Positions 63,977-64,000 of a DNA stretch of 64,000 bases are shown piece after piece. The number at the start of each line of letters is the position of its first letter. The first letter of the stretch is position 1. Made by a program: the position numbers and the translations under genes. The notes beneath the pieces are model-generated. The model was not told the origin of the DNA. It was given only the letters and a program-made list of their open reading frames with translations, and did not search any database. The stretch is from Litoreibacter roseus (GTDB lineage: Bacteria; Pseudomonadota; Alphaproteobacteria; Rhodobacterales; Rhodobacteraceae): assembly GCF_009811795.1 (NCBI RefSeq), contig NZ_BLJE01000001.1, positions 1,302,001-1,366,000 on the forward strand, given 5' to 3'.

Positions 63977-64000
63977 CAGAGGGCGTGCCGGAAAGGCGCG

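Overview
The window is about 64 kb of chromosome from a high-GC alphaproteobacterium, almost certainly a Rhodobacteraceae (Roseobacter-group) member. Evidence: the aglEFGAK sugar locus, an Entner-Doudoroff set without a visible phosphofructokinase, MttB-family and corrinoid/C1 genes, CckA with a TTAA-N7-TTAA CtrA box, and recA under GTTC-N7-GTTC type LexA boxes. There is no IS element, prophage, CRISPR array or rRNA. One tRNA gene is present, tRNA-Gly(CCC).

Layout. 0-1.3 kb: end of a CoxL-like large subunit and a CoxM-like FAD subunit of a molybdenum hydroxylase, closed by a terminator. 1.4-6.1 kb: an unknown membrane-anchored protein, apbE and nosR (translationally coupled), and a lone SsuC/TauC-type ABC permease, with no nosZ. 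6.1-9.3 kb: an AlkX/YcaQ-type DNA glycosylase, then a coupled SDR dehydrogenase and FAD monooxygenase. 9.3-14.2 kb: a three-gene minus-strand operon in which every junction is ATGA: patatin-like phospholipase, a 740-residue cytoplasmic HExxH (thermolysin-like) metalloprotease, and a ComEC-like metallo-beta-lactamase-fold hydrolase. This is the best candidate in the window for an undescribed system. 14.5-15.4 kb: ppk2 behind a perfect inverted repeat.

15.5-28.5 kb is a sugar module: LacI regulator, GH1 beta-glucosidase and glucokinase on the minus strand, and aglEFGAK diverging from them, followed by edd and eda. Together with zwf-pgl-pgi at 45.8-49.5 kb these genes give a full path from imported alpha-glucosides through glucose-6-phosphate to pyruvate and glyceraldehyde-3-phosphate. 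28.6-33.1 kb: DUF2189 membrane protein, MttB-family methyltransferase, PEP-mutase-like enzyme and aminotransferase. 33.3-37.4 kb: cysS, preceded by a 13-codon cysteine-rich micro-ORF and followed by an unlisted 50-codon ORF fused by ATGA overlaps to cysS and cimA, then a squalene/phytoene-synthase-like protein. 37.4-43.9 kb: MFS transporter, cobB, cobA, cbiD, cobK, an AlkA-like glycosylase and an esterase. 44-45.6 kb: HNH endonuclease and radical SAM protein.

49.5-54.8 kb: thioesterase, small secreted protein, tRNA-Gly, and a four-gene corrinoid/C1 operon (small 'virulence factor' family protein, metF-like, MtrH-like methyltransferase, RamA/RACo-like activator). Cobalamin synthesis at 38-43 kb and MttB at 29-31 kb fit functionally with it. 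55-64 kb is housekeeping: ppx, rlmE, yaiI, guaB, an RsmB-type rRNA methyltransferase, cckA and recA. Both cckA and recA carry perfect CtrA boxes, and recA also has two LexA-type boxes.

All coordinates and motifs were read by eye. Family names rest on motif recognition, not on database searches.
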